Below are positions 40,992 through 49,298 of a DNA stretch of 64,000 nucleotides, one piece after another. A program made the translations under genes and the position numbers. A model generated the notes under the pieces. That model did not search any database and was not told where the DNA came from. It saw nothing but the letters and a program-made list of their open reading frames with translations. This stretch comes from Rhodococcus yunnanensis NBRC 103083 (lineage in GTDB: Bacteria; Actinomycetota; Actinomycetes; Mycobacteriales; Mycobacteriaceae), in the NCBI RefSeq assembly GCF_001895005.1, contig NZ_BCXH01000010.1, forward strand, positions 62,001 to 126,000, in the 5' to 3' direction. How positions within the stretch are numbered: the first letter of the stretch is position 1; the number at the start of each line of letters is the position of its first letter.

Positions 40992-41034
40992 AACAACACC
41001 CCCGTCACAACAACACCCCGGTCACAAGAACCCC
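40986..41034. repeat. 17-bp tandem repeat at the end of the permease gene
   Basis: CGTCACAACAACACCCC occurs at 40986-41002 and 41003-41019, with a shorter third copy (GGTCACAAGAACCCC, 41020-41034). Read on minus, each copy carries a GTGA, and the first copy supplies the start codon of the small membrane protein. Confidence 0.85.
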
Positions 41035-41036
41035 GG

Positions 41037-41858
41037 TCATGATTTCACTCCGCCGGCGGTGAGGCCGGAGATGATGCGGCGCTGGAAGATCAGCACCATG
41101 ATGACCAACGGAATCGCGACGATGGTGCCCGCTGCCATGATCGCCGCGTACGGCACCACGTGTGGGTCGTTGCCGGAGAAGCGGGCGATCGCAACCGTCA
41201 CGGGTTCGGTCTTGTCGCTCGAGAGCTGACTGGCCAGAAGGTATTCGTTGACCGCGGCGATGAACGCGAGGATCGCGGTCGTGAACAGGGCAGGCGCGGC
41301 AAGCGGCAACATGACCAGACGGAAGGCCTGGAACCGTCCGGCACCGTCGATGCGCGCGGCTTCTTCGAGCTCCCAGGGCAATTCGGCGAAGAATGCGGCC
41401 AGGGTGTAGATCGTGAGCGGCAGCACGAACGAGATGTTCGGGATGATCATTGCCTGGTAGGTGCCGATCCAGCCGATGTCGGTGAAGAACTGGAACAGCG
41501 GTGTCACCAGGGCGACGACGGGGAACATCGAGGCGCCCAGCACGATGCCGACGACGATGTACTTGAATCGAAAGTCGATACGCGACAATGCGTATGCGCA
41601 GAAGATGCCGATCACCAGGGCGATGAGCGTTGTGGCGCCGCCGATGATCAGGCTGTTGACCACCGCTCGAACGAAGTTGTTGCCGTTGCTCGTCGAGAGT
41701 GCGTTGGAGAAGTTCTCGAATGTCACGTGCGTCGGCCACGGCGTCGTGTCGAACGTGTAGCGCGGGTCACGGAACGCCGTCACTACCATCCAGTAGAACG
41801 GCGCGAGCCCCCACACGAGGATGATCGCGACACCGAGATATATGCGAGCCGTCTTCAT
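41037..41858 (-). CDS. Sugar ABC importer permease, MalG/SugB type
   Basis: A 273-residue membrane protein with six helices. The EAA loop ELEEAARIDGAGRFQAFRLVMLPLAAP, which contacts the ATPase, is intact. Early residues (FYWMVVTAFRDPRYTF) and the final QRRIISGLTAGGVKS fit the MalG/SugB subfamily. ATG at 41858 overlaps the stop of the partner permease (ATGA). With the MalF-type partner and the lipoprotein it forms a CUT1-class importer like LpqY-SugABC. An ATP-binding subunit gene is missing here. Confidence 0.92.
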   Translation of the reverse strand: MKTARIYLGVAIILVWGLAPFYWMVVTAFRDPRYTFDTTPWPTHVTFENFSNALSTSNGNNFVRAVVNSLIIGGATTLIALVIGIFCAYALSRIDFRFKYIVVGIVLGASMFPVVALVTPLFQFFTDIGWIGTYQAMIIPNISFVLPLTIYTLAAFFAELPWELEEAARIDGAGRFQAFRLVMLPLAAPALFTTAILAFIAAVNEYLLASQLSSDKTEPVTVAIARFSGNDPHVVPYAAIMAAGTIVAIPLVIMVLIFQRRIISGLTAGGVKS

Positions 41859-42904
41859 CGGACCACACCCCTACGCTGATTCTCCTGCGTCGCAACAGCA
41901 TTTGCGCCGAGGAACTTCACCAGGATGAACGCGACGACGAAGATGAAGATGAACGAAATGGTGGACAACGCGGCAGCGCTGTTGAACCCTTGCCGAATCT
42001 GATCGACGACGAGGATCGAGATGGTGCGTGTCGCCGGATTGCCCTCGGTGAGGATGGCGGGAAGGTCGTACATGCGCAGGGCGTCCATCGTCCTGAACAG
42101 GATCGCGACCATCAATGCCGGCTTGACCAGAGGCAACGTGATCCTGGTGAAACGCTGCCACGCGGATGCGCCGTCGACGCGGGCGGCCTCGTACACATCG
42201 GCCGGAATCATCTGCAGGCCTGCGAGAACCAACAGCGCCATGAACGGTGTGGTCTTCCAGACGTCGGCGATGATGACGGCGAACCGTGCAGGCCAGGCGT
42301 CGCCGGTCCAGAGGATCTGGGTTCCCAATAGTTTGTTGGCGATGCCGTCGTACGCGAAGATGAAGTACCAGAGCTTCGCGGTGACGGCCGTCGGAATGGC
42401 CCACGGGATCAGAATCGCAGCGCGCAGCAGCGCACGGCCCGCGAAGGTCTTGCCCATGATGACGGCCATGGCGAATCCGATGACCACTTCGATGGACACG
42501 GTCACCACGGTGAAGAAGGCCGTGTTTCCGACCGCTCCCCAGAACTGGGAGCCGAGAGTGCCTGGCGGACAGGGGACCAACGTTCCGGACGCCGATGTGC
42601 ACTGCTGCAGTATCCAGTGCGTGTAGTTGGAGAAGCCGGCGCTGCCGCCCTTGACGAACATGCCGGTCGCCGGGTCGAGACCAGCGTCCTTCTGGAAGGA
42701 CATGATCACGGCGCGCACGACGGGATAGGCGATGACGACGGCGAGTATCACCAGCGTCGGTGCGATGAGCAGCCACGCTCTTCCGGAACTGAGCCCGAAG
42801 CGCTTCTTCTTGTCGGTGCGTCGATGCTCACCGCGGCCGGGGGCAGTGCCCCCGGCCGCGGTTGCAACAACAACCCCACTGGTGCCACCAGTAGGTAGAG
42901 CCAT
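41855..42904 (-). CDS. Sugar ABC importer permease, MalF/SugA type
   Basis: A 349-residue membrane protein. A cytosolic, Gly/Lys-rich N-terminal tail of about 40 residues is followed by six helices. The EAA loop is ADVYEAARVDGASAWQRFTRITLPLVKPAL. An outside loop contains a Cys pair (LQQCTSASGTLVPCPPG). ATG at 42904 follows GGAGGA. A perfect 14-bp inverted repeat lies inside codons about 15-25 and may slow translation or transcription. It follows the lipoprotein gene by 32 bp. Confidence 0.92.
   Translation of the reverse strand: MALPTGGTSGVVVATAAGGTAPGRGEHRRTDKKKRFGLSSGRAWLLIAPTLVILAVVIAYPVVRAVIMSFQKDAGLDPATGMFVKGGSAGFSNYTHWILQQCTSASGTLVPCPPGTLGSQFWGAVGNTAFFTVVTVSIEVVIGFAMAVIMGKTFAGRALLRAAILIPWAIPTAVTAKLWYFIFAYDGIANKLLGTQILWTGDAWPARFAVIIADVWKTTPFMALLVLAGLQMIPADVYEAARVDGASAWQRFTRITLPLVKPALMVAILFRTMDALRMYDLPAILTEGNPATRTISILVVDQIRQGFNSAAALSTISFIFIFVVAFILVKFLGANAVATQENQRRGVVR
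42831..42861 (-). promoter_or_regulatory. Perfect 14-bp G/C stem with triloop inside the 5' end of the permease gene
   Basis: The stem is CCGCGGCCGGGGGC (42831-42844), loop AGT, GCCCCCGGCCGCGG (42848-42861). It is located between the lipoprotein gene and the bulk of the permease message, so it could lower permease output relative to the binding protein. Confidence 0.6.
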
Positions 42905-42936
42905 GTATTTCCTCCTCGAGGACCGAACGCGGACCT

Positions 42937-44208
42937 CTAGTTGGAGCTTGCCGACTCGATTCCGGCCTGGATGTCCGCGATCGCCTGGTCGACGGTCTTC
43001 TCACCCTTGATGGCAGCGAAGGTGTTGTCCTGCACAGCCTTCGACACGGCGGGGTAGAACGGAGTCACCGGGCGCGGAACAGCATTCTCGATCGAGGCCT
43101 TCAAAGCCGGGAGGTACGGCATCTCGGCGATGAGGGCCGGGTCGTCGTACAGCGATCCAAGCACGGGAGGCAGTGCGCCCTCGGCGATGATGCGCTGAGC
43201 CTGCTCGCCCTGCAGGAATCGCAGGAAGTCCGCAGCGGTCGCCTTGTTCTCGGAGTACGCGCTGATCGCTGCGTTGTAGCCGCCGAGCGTCGAGGTGCCG
43301 ACACCGGTGACGCCGGGCAGCGGTGCAACCGCGTACTTGCCAGCGACGGCAGAACCTTCCTTGGCAGCGGTGCCGTAGACGTACGGCCAGTTACGCAGGA
43401 AGAGCGCCTTGCCGTCCTCGAATGCCTGCTGGCTCTCCGGCTCCTTGAACGTGGTGTCCTGTGCCGGGATGACGCCCGACTCGAACGCGGTCACCAGCGC
43501 CTGCAGTCCTGCCTTGGCCTCGGGGCTGTCGACGGTGGGCGTCTTTCCGTCCGGACCGACGAACGATCCGCCGTGTGCGTTGATGATCTCCGACGCGTTG
43601 ACGGTCAGGCCCTCGTAGGAGGCGAACTGTCCGGCATAACAATCGATGTCGTTCGCCTCCGCGATCGCGCAGTTGGCGTTGAGCTCGGTCCACGTGGTGG
43701 GAGCCGTCGGCACCAGGTCGCTGCGGTAGAACAGCAGGCCGCCGTTGGTGTTCTTCGGGGCGGCGTACTGAGTGCCGTTGTAGGTGGCGCTCTCCACCGT
43801 CGAGGGAAGGATGCCTGCATTGTCGAGTGCGAACTCGCCTTCGAGCGGAACGAGCCAGCCCTTGGCCGCGAACTCGGCGGTCCAGATGACGTCGAGGGCC
43901 ATCACGTCGTAGTCGCTCTGCTCTGCCTGCAGATGCTGGACCAGGTCGTCGTGAGCCTGATCGGCATCGTTCGACTGTTCCTTGAACGTGACCTGCTCGT
44001 CGGGGTGAGCGGCATTCCACTCGTCGACGATCTGCTTGACGACCCCGGTTTCGGTGGTGTCCTTGCCCTCTACATAGGTGATGGGGCCGCGACCATCGGT
44101 GTTCTCGGATGCGGAATCGCCCGAACCGCTGTCGCTGGAACACGCGGTGAGCGTCAGCAGCGTTGCGGCTGTCGCCAGCACCGCAGCCTTCGAGATCAAA
44201 GACGCCAT
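42937..44208 (-). CDS. Sugar-binding lipoprotein, LpqY-like
   Basis: A 423-residue extracellular solute-binding protein. The signal peptide (MASLISKAAVLATAATLLTLTAC) has a lipobox LTAC with Cys23 as lipid anchor. A Ser/Gly/Asp-rich spacer follows, and then a family 1 sugar-binding fold with YAAPKNTNGGLLFYRSDL, FLRNWPYVYGTA and NAAISAYSENKATAADFLRFL. This matches the LpqY group, which binds trehalose in mycobacteria, but the sugar cannot be settled here. ATG at 44208 follows GGAGAG. It is the first gene of the importer operon. Confidence 0.9.
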   Translation of the reverse strand: MASLISKAAVLATAATLLTLTACSSDSGSGDSASENTDGRGPITYVEGKDTTETGVVKQIVDEWNAAHPDEQVTFKEQSNDADQAHDDLVQHLQAEQSDYDVMALDVIWTAEFAAKGWLVPLEGEFALDNAGILPSTVESATYNGTQYAAPKNTNGGLLFYRSDLVPTAPTTWTELNANCAIAEANDIDCYAGQFASYEGLTVNASEIINAHGGSFVGPDGKTPTVDSPEAKAGLQALVTAFESGVIPAQDTTFKEPESQQAFEDGKALFLRNWPYVYGTAAKEGSAVAGKYAVAPLPGVTGVGTSTLGGYNAAISAYSENKATAADFLRFLQGEQAQRIIAEGALPPVLGSLYDDPALIAEMPYLPALKASIENAVPRPVTPFYPAVSKAVQDNTFAAIKGEKTVDQAIADIQAGIESASSN

Positions 44209-44395
44209 TTGTTGTCTCTCCACTTGCTCGTGCACGGTGTATGCGTGGGGATACTCACAGCGGAATACCGAGTGTGCTGCCCCCGACGCACATGTCGATA
44301 CGCACTGTGACACACAAATCACCCACACGAGGTGATTCCGGGCCAGCTGAATCGGTCAACCGCGGTTGTCGGTGCCGGGTTGTAGCCTCTGCCGG

Positions 44396-45214
44396 GTGAG
44401 TTCCGAGAAGATGCTGACCCGTATCGGCGGACTGTTGCGACAGGCGGAGTCGACCGACAATCCACACGAAGCCGAAGCGTTCATGGAAGCCGCCCAGCGA
44501 CTGGCGACGGCAACGTCCATCGACCTCGCCGTCGCGCGCTCGCACAGTGCGTCGCGGGAGAAGCAGACGGCCCCGGTCCAACGGGTCGTCAAGATCGGCG
44601 AGCCGGGCAAGCGTGGCCTCAAGACCTATGTGCACCTGTTCGTCGCGATTGCCTTCGCCAACGACGTCAAGTGCGATGTCGCAGCGTCGTCGACGCAGGT
44701 GTTCGCGTACGGCTTCGAATCCGACATCGATACGTGCGAGGCGCTGTACTCGAGCCTGCTCATCCAGATGGTGCGTGCCTCGGATGCCTACATCAAGTCG
44801 GGCGCCTACAAGAACGAAACTGCGGTTCGGACGGTCACGGAAGTCATCGGTCGACGACGGTACAAACGACAGGAGACCGTCGTCGTTGCTCCCGTCACCG
44901 CGCGGTTGAACTTCCAGACCGCGTTCGCCGAACGCATCGGCAAACGCCTGGATTCGGTGAAGAAGGAGGCCGAGGCCACGGCCATCACCGAGGAGAGGCC
45001 CGAGACAGGCACGGCACTGGTATTACGCAACAAGGAGATCGAGCTACGCGACTACTACTCGACCACCTCCACCGCGCGCGGGACGTGGCGTCGGCAGTCG
45101 GCCAACGCGGGTTACTCCCGCGGCGCCCGCAGCGCGGGTGACCGTGCCGGACGGGCAGCGCGGCTCGGAGGTGAGGCCGAGATCAGCGGGGCGAGGGGGC
45201 AACTGGAACGATGA
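44396..45214 (+). CDS. DUF2786 domain protein
   Basis: A 272-residue soluble protein. The N-terminal 45 residues (MLTRIGGLLRQAESTDNPHEAEAFMEAAQRLAT) are a clear DUF2786 domain, a short helical unit of unknown role. The rest includes FVAIAFANDVKCDV and FYG-like stretches common in DUF2786 proteins of actinobacteria, and it ends in a basic Arg/Gly-rich tail (RGTWRRQSANAGYSRGARSAGDRAGRAAR) that could bind nucleic acid. GTG at 44396 is the likely start. It is divergent from the sugar importer operon. Confidence 0.8.
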   Translation: MSSEKMLTRIGGLLRQAESTDNPHEAEAFMEAAQRLATATSIDLAVARSHSASREKQTAPVQRVVKIGEPGKRGLKTYVHLFVAIAFANDVKCDVAASSTQVFAYGFESDIDTCEALYSSLLIQMVRASDAYIKSGAYKNETAVRTVTEVIGRRRYKRQETVVVAPVTARLNFQTAFAERIGKRLDSVKKEAEATAITEERPETGTALVLRNKEIELRDYYSTTSTARGTWRRQSANAGYSRGARSAGDRAGRAARLGGEAEISGARGQLER

Positions 45215-45291
45215 CCGTCGCGGTCGATGCCGGACGTGCAGGTAGCGTTGCCGAGCGTGTGTAAAGAAAGCTCGATGCGGCGGCGAAAGCC

Positions 45292-46473
45292 GTGAGCGAC
45301 GCACTGGTGGACGAGACCAGGCCCGGCGATCGCATTCGAGTTCTCATCGCGCGTCTGCTCGGCGTGGGTTTCATCGCGTATCTGCTCGTGTCCTTGTCCG
45401 GCATTGCCGAAGGTGCGCAGATTCTGGCCTGGTGGTGGACGCCACTCGCGGTCGCGCTCGTGTTCGTACCCGGCATCGGCCTGTTCGTCGCCACGCTTGC
45501 GGCCCCGTCGTGCATTCCCATGGCAGCAATCGCCTCCGCGGCCGGTATTCCGCTGGCAGCTGCTCTGTGGCTGGTCGCATGGGACGGAGACACGCTCGAC
45601 GGTGCTGTACGGGGTACCTGGTTGTCGGCCCTCGGCGGTCTCGCAGGCCTGTGCGCCGCGCTCGTGTGGCGGCCGCTGGTGACTCTCACCGTGCAGTTCG
45701 TTGCAGCCATTTCGGTGGCGACCATCGATCAACTGGGAATGTTCGGACGCGACGCATCGCTCGCCGACCTCTTCTACGCCGGTGTCTGGGCGTTCGGATT
45801 CACCGCGCTCCTCGCGGGAGCAGTGATCATGGCGTTGCGCACGGGAACCGTCCTGGACGCCAACCGGCAGCTGCTGGAGCGCTCCGCCGCCGAAACTGCC
45901 GCGGCGCAGGCGCGGGAACACGAACGCTCACGGTTCGATGCGTTGATTCACGATCGGGTACTCACCACGCTCCTCGCCACCACACACCCCGATCACGATG
46001 GTCGACTCGCAGGTGAAGCCCTGACCACGATCGCCGAACTCGATCTCGCAGCACAGGACTCCGAACGCGGCGGCGACATTCTTGCGCCCAGGCTCGTCGA
46101 ACAGCTCTCGACCATCGTCGACGATCTCGGCGAGACCGTGTCGGTGACCGTCGAGGAAGCCGCATCCGCGTATCCCGCTGCCGTGGCCTCGGCAGTCGGC
46201 GGTGCGATGGCCGAGGCATTGCGTAACAGCATTCAGCATGCAGGTCCTCGACATGGACGACGCGTCGCGCTGGATCTGTATCGCGACTCCGTTCGTGTGA
46301 TCGTCTCCGATACCGGACGTGGGTTCGATTCGGCGGCAGTCGGTCCCGGAAGACTCGGTATCGACGTCAGTATCGTGCGTCGAATGACGACCCTCGACGG
46401 CGGCAGGTCCGAGATCGACAGTCGGCCCGGTGCAGGAACGACGATCGTGCTCGAGTGGTCGAGGCCCTCGTGA
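45292..46473 (+). CDS. Sensor histidine kinase-like ATP-binding membrane protein
   Basis: A 393-residue protein. The N-terminal half has five to six membrane helices (about 15-185). A coiled segment (RQLLERSAAETAAAQAREHERSRF) leads to a degenerate phospho-acceptor region, DALIHDRVLTTLLA, with a possible His acceptor. The C-terminal HATPase has the N box MAEALRNSIQHAG, the G1 box VIVSDTGRGFD and the G2 box GRLGIDVSI, as in NarL-type kinases. GTG at 45292. It overlaps the next gene by 4 bp, which encodes a similar protein without the ATPase. No response regulator is adjacent. Confidence 0.82.
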   Translation: MSDALVDETRPGDRIRVLIARLLGVGFIAYLLVSLSGIAEGAQILAWWWTPLAVALVFVPGIGLFVATLAAPSCIPMAAIASAAGIPLAAALWLVAWDGDTLDGAVRGTWLSALGGLAGLCAALVWRPLVTLTVQFVAAISVATIDQLGMFGRDASLADLFYAGVWAFGFTALLAGAVIMALRTGTVLDANRQLLERSAAETAAAQAREHERSRFDALIHDRVLTTLLATTHPDHDGRLAGEALTTIAELDLAAQDSERGGDILAPRLVEQLSTIVDDLGETVSVTVEEAASAYPAAVASAVGGAMAEALRNSIQHAGPRHGRRVALDLYRDSVRVIVSDTGRGFDSAAVGPGRLGIDVSIVRRMTTLDGGRSEIDSRPGAGTTIVLEWSRPS

Positions 46474-47477
46474 GAGAACATCGCGGGCAGGCGCGGCTGC
46501 GGAACGACGCGTCGACCATCATCGGAATGCAGTCCAGGGGCGCGTACGCCGTCACCGGATTGTTCGTCGCCGCGGCAGCGGTCGCCATGTTCGGGCCCGC
46601 AGGCGGCACAGCCGCCGAAGCGATCATCGTCGCACTTCTCGCCTTCGGTGCGATTCTGCTGATCGCCGTGCCGGGCGATCCGTTGCCGAGGTGGTGGGCG
46701 CTGTTGATAGCCGCGCTGCCTGCCATCCAGGTGGCGGTGTTGCTGACAGTCGTCGACACCAGCGCAACGCAATCTCAGGCGGTGACCACCACCGTCGGCA
46801 GCGGGGCAGCGCTGTGCGCGTTCCTGTGCGTCCGCGGCAGGGTGGTCCCGGGCTGGGCGGGCGAAGTCGGCGCGTTTGCCGTGTACTGGGCTGCGTCGCC
46901 CGATTTCTCCGGGGCGGCGTCGACATTCGTGACCTGTATGGGTGTCATGGTGTCGGCGACCTTCTTCGCGCACGTCGTCAGGCCTGCGGCAGCTTCTGTC
47001 TATGCACTCCGCGAGGAGCGAGCGCGCAATGTCGCGGACAAGGCCGCAGCCGACGCCGCGCAGGATGAACGTGGGCGGCAGCTTCGTCGGCTCGACGCAC
47101 TCGCGCGACCCGTGCTCGGACGCATCGCCGAATCGACCGTGCTCGACGACGCCGCCAGGTGCGAGGCGCTGCTGGTCGAGGCCACTCTGCGAGACAGCAT
47201 TCGTGCACGATCGCTCGACGTCCCCGACATCGCCGCGGCCGCACGGGCCGCGCGGACACGAGGCGTCACCGTCACACTGCTCGACGACGGTGGACTCGAC
47301 CAGTTCGGCTCCGACGTCGCGGACCGGATCCGCAGTGCCGTGGTTCACCGACTCGACTCTGCAACATCGGGTTCCATCACCGCGCGCGTACATCCACCAG
47401 GCCGGTCGACCCTGGCGACCGTCGTCGTAGCCGAGGACGATCACGTGGAGAGGTACGAGTTCGAGGCTCCGATCTAG
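46470..47477 (+). CDS. Membrane protein resembling a histidine kinase without ATPase domain
   Basis: A 335-residue protein coupled to the kinase gene by a GTGA overlap. The plan mirrors its neighbour: a block of six or so membrane helices (about 25-170), then a coiled stretch (REERARNVADKAAADAAQDERGRQLRRLDALARPVL), then a soluble domain. That domain lacks the N, G1 and G2 boxes of HATPase; residues such as CEALLVEATLRDSIRARSLDVPDIAAAARAARTRGVTVTLLDDGG look like a decayed or different fold. It may be a regulatory partner of the kinase. Actinobacteria have such kinase/pseudo-kinase pairs. Confidence 0.72.
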   Translation: MREHRGQARLRNDASTIIGMQSRGAYAVTGLFVAAAAVAMFGPAGGTAAEAIIVALLAFGAILLIAVPGDPLPRWWALLIAALPAIQVAVLLTVVDTSATQSQAVTTTVGSGAALCAFLCVRGRVVPGWAGEVGAFAVYWAASPDFSGAASTFVTCMGVMVSATFFAHVVRPAAASVYALREERARNVADKAAADAAQDERGRQLRRLDALARPVLGRIAESTVLDDAARCEALLVEATLRDSIRARSLDVPDIAAAARAARTRGVTVTLLDDGGLDQFGSDVADRIRSAVVHRLDSATSGSITARVHPPGRSTLATVVVAEDDHVERYEFEAPI

Positions 47478-47655
47478 TCGGAACGTGAACACAGGCCGCC
47501 CGATCTCGGTGCGCCGCAGTACCGAATACGATGTCGGCGCCGAGATCTCGGGCAGTCCTGTACACATTTGCAATGTCGTCGTCGAATTCGACGACGACGG
47601 ACTGTTCACCGGTCTACCGATACGTCCGTCACGGCGGGCGCATAATGGCTGTGCC

Positions 47656-47979
47656 ATGGCCTACGACGTCGAACTCGCCGATCGAATTCGTGCTGCACTC
47701 ACCGAACAGCCGTCGGTCGTGGAGAAGAAGATGTTCGGTGGCCTGCAGTTCATGGTCGCCGGCAAGCTCACCGTCGGTGCGACCGTCGACGGCGAGCTGT
47801 TGATCAAATGCGATCCCGCACGGACCGAAGAACTCGAGACACGGCCGGGCGCTCAGCGCGCTGCCATGCGCGGGCGAACGATGAGCAACGGCTGGATCAC
47901 GGTCACCTCCGACGGCTGTGCCGGTGACGATCTAACTTTCTGGATCGGCGTCGCATTGGATTTCCGCCGGCAGAAATAG
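47656..47979 (+). CDS. TfoX N-terminal-domain protein
   Basis: A 107-residue protein. It begins MAYDVELADRIRAAL and has KKMFGGLQFMVAGKLTVG, the typical TfoX N-terminal motif, and WIGVALDFRRQ near the end. TfoX regulates competence in gamma-proteobacteria, but these short actinobacterial forms have no known role. ATG at 47656 is used; the longer frame upstream has no ribosome site and no family similarity. Confidence 0.85.
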   Translation: MAYDVELADRIRAALTEQPSVVEKKMFGGLQFMVAGKLTVGATVDGELLIKCDPARTEELETRPGAQRAAMRGRTMSNGWITVTSDGCAGDDLTFWIGVALDFRRQK

Positions 47980-48018
47980 AACACCGAACTGCCAGGGAAG
48001 TTGTCTACCCTTGCCACC

Positions 48019-48669
48019 ATGACGACGACTTTGGATTCCGATCCGCTGGCAAGCACACTCCGGCAGCTGTACGCCGCCGCCGACGCACAGCGGCGAGGAC
48101 CTCGGCGCCGACGCGAGAGCGACAAATCTCGCTCTGCCCAGCAGCGCGCCGACGACGCCAGCGAGGTCTACATGCCCATCGATCCCGATGCCGGACGGCT
48201 GCTGTACTCGCTGGTCCGCGCTACACAACCGACCGTCGTCGTCGAATTCGGTATGTCGTTCGGCATCTCGACTCTGCACCTCGCCGCTGCTGTTCGCGAC
48301 AACGGTTCGGGCAGAGTCGTGACGACCGAGCTCAGTGCCGACAAGGTCGCGGCGGCACAGGCGACATTCGATCGCGTCGGTGTGTCCGACGTCATCGAGG
48401 TTCGCGTCGGCGATGCTCTCGACACTCTCCAAAACATCGATTCCCCAGTGGGTTTCGTACTTCTCGACGGCTGGAAGGAGATGTACCTGCCGGTGCTGAA
48501 CTTGCTGGAGGACCGCCTCCCGAGCGGCACACTCGTAGCTGCCGACAACGCAGGTCACGCCGAGACCGGCGCGTATCTCGACCACGTACGTGACCCTGCT
48601 CATGGTTACGTCAGTTTCAACTTCCCCTCCAAGCAAGGAGACAGCATGGAGCTGAGCCTGAAAGCCTGA
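48019..48669 (+). CDS. O-methyltransferase family protein (class I SAM-dependent)
   Basis: A 216-residue protein. The SAM-binding region is VVVEFGMSFGISTLHLAAAV (motif I with an EFGxSxGxST loop), followed by VVTTELSADKVAAAQATFDRVG and FVLLDGWKEMYLPVLNLLEDRLPSG, the pattern of small O-methyltransferases that use a metal ion. DNAGHAETGAYLDHVRD lies in the later part. ATG at 48019 is the chosen start; a TTG at 48001 would add six residues. It stands alone between the TfoX-like gene and the two VOC genes, with which it converges. Confidence 0.87.
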   Translation: MTTTLDSDPLASTLRQLYAAADAQRRGPRRRRESDKSRSAQQRADDASEVYMPIDPDAGRLLYSLVRATQPTVVVEFGMSFGISTLHLAAAVRDNGSGRVVTTELSADKVAAAQATFDRVGVSDVIEVRVGDALDTLQNIDSPVGFVLLDGWKEMYLPVLNLLEDRLPSGTLVAADNAGHAETGAYLDHVRDPAHGYVSFNFPSKQGDSMELSLKA

Positions 48670-48670
48670 G

Positions 48671-49297
48671 CTACACAGGCGGCGTGACGGTCTGGTCGGC
48701 CTCCCAGGTGAATCCGTCGGGGTCGGTGAACTTTCCGGCGACGCCACTGATCGCGATGCGGTGAGATCCCGTACCACTCGGATCGAGACCCGCATCCTTC
48801 GCGAGAGCAGCACGACCGTACAACGCGAGCTTGACTGTTTTCGGCCGGCTCGCGAACTCGACGTACTTGCGCCCGTAGCTCTTGGAGACTTCGAGTCCGC
48901 GGTCGAGGTAGAACTGCTTGCTCGCCTTGACGTCCTCGACACCGAGCAACAAAACGAGGTCGTCGAACTGCCGGGTGGACGGCCCGGTGTTCTTCTTCGA
49001 TGATGTCGCGACCTTCCAGATCGCACCGTCTGGGGCCTGTACAACGCCGCCGTAACCCCAGAACCCCTTCTTCACCGGTTTCAGGACGGTGGCGCCGGCG
49101 TCGACGGCGGCGCCGATGTAGGCGTCGACGATGTTCGGCGCAGACACCACGAGCGAGAGTGTGTAGCTGCGGAATCCGGTGGTCGGCGCGTCCGTGGCTC
49201 GGACGTCCACGTGCTCGCCCACACCGAGGGCGCCGTAGAAGGCTTCGGCGGCTGCGGGATCGGATACTTCGAGTGTCACGGTTTCGATCGAGTTCAT
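48671..49297 (-). CDS. VOC/glyoxalase superfamily protein, two domains
   Basis: A 208-residue protein with two vicinal-oxygen-chelate repeats. The first (1-100) contains LEVSDPAAAEAFYGALG and GFWGYGGVVQAPDGAIWKVA, the second (112-205) contains LVLLLGVEDVKASKQFYLDRGLEVSKSYGRKYVEF and a closing FTDPDGFTWEA. The classic metal ligands (H/E) are not obvious at the usual positions, so it may bind a small molecule without being an enzyme. It starts one base after the stop of the other VOC gene and is probably co-transcribed. Confidence 0.85.
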   Translation of the reverse strand: MNSIETVTLEVSDPAAAEAFYGALGVGEHVDVRATDAPTTGFRSYTLSLVVSAPNIVDAYIGAAVDAGATVLKPVKKGFWGYGGVVQAPDGAIWKVATSSKKNTGPSTRQFDDLVLLLGVEDVKASKQFYLDRGLEVSKSYGRKYVEFASRPKTVKLALYGRAALAKDAGLDPSGTGSHRIAISGVAGKFTDPDGFTWEADQTVTPPV

Positions 49298-49298
49298 T

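Noticed and set aside
46233..47657. 474-residue minus-strand open frame
   Set aside because: Antisense to the kinase-like pair, no motif, no ribosome site.
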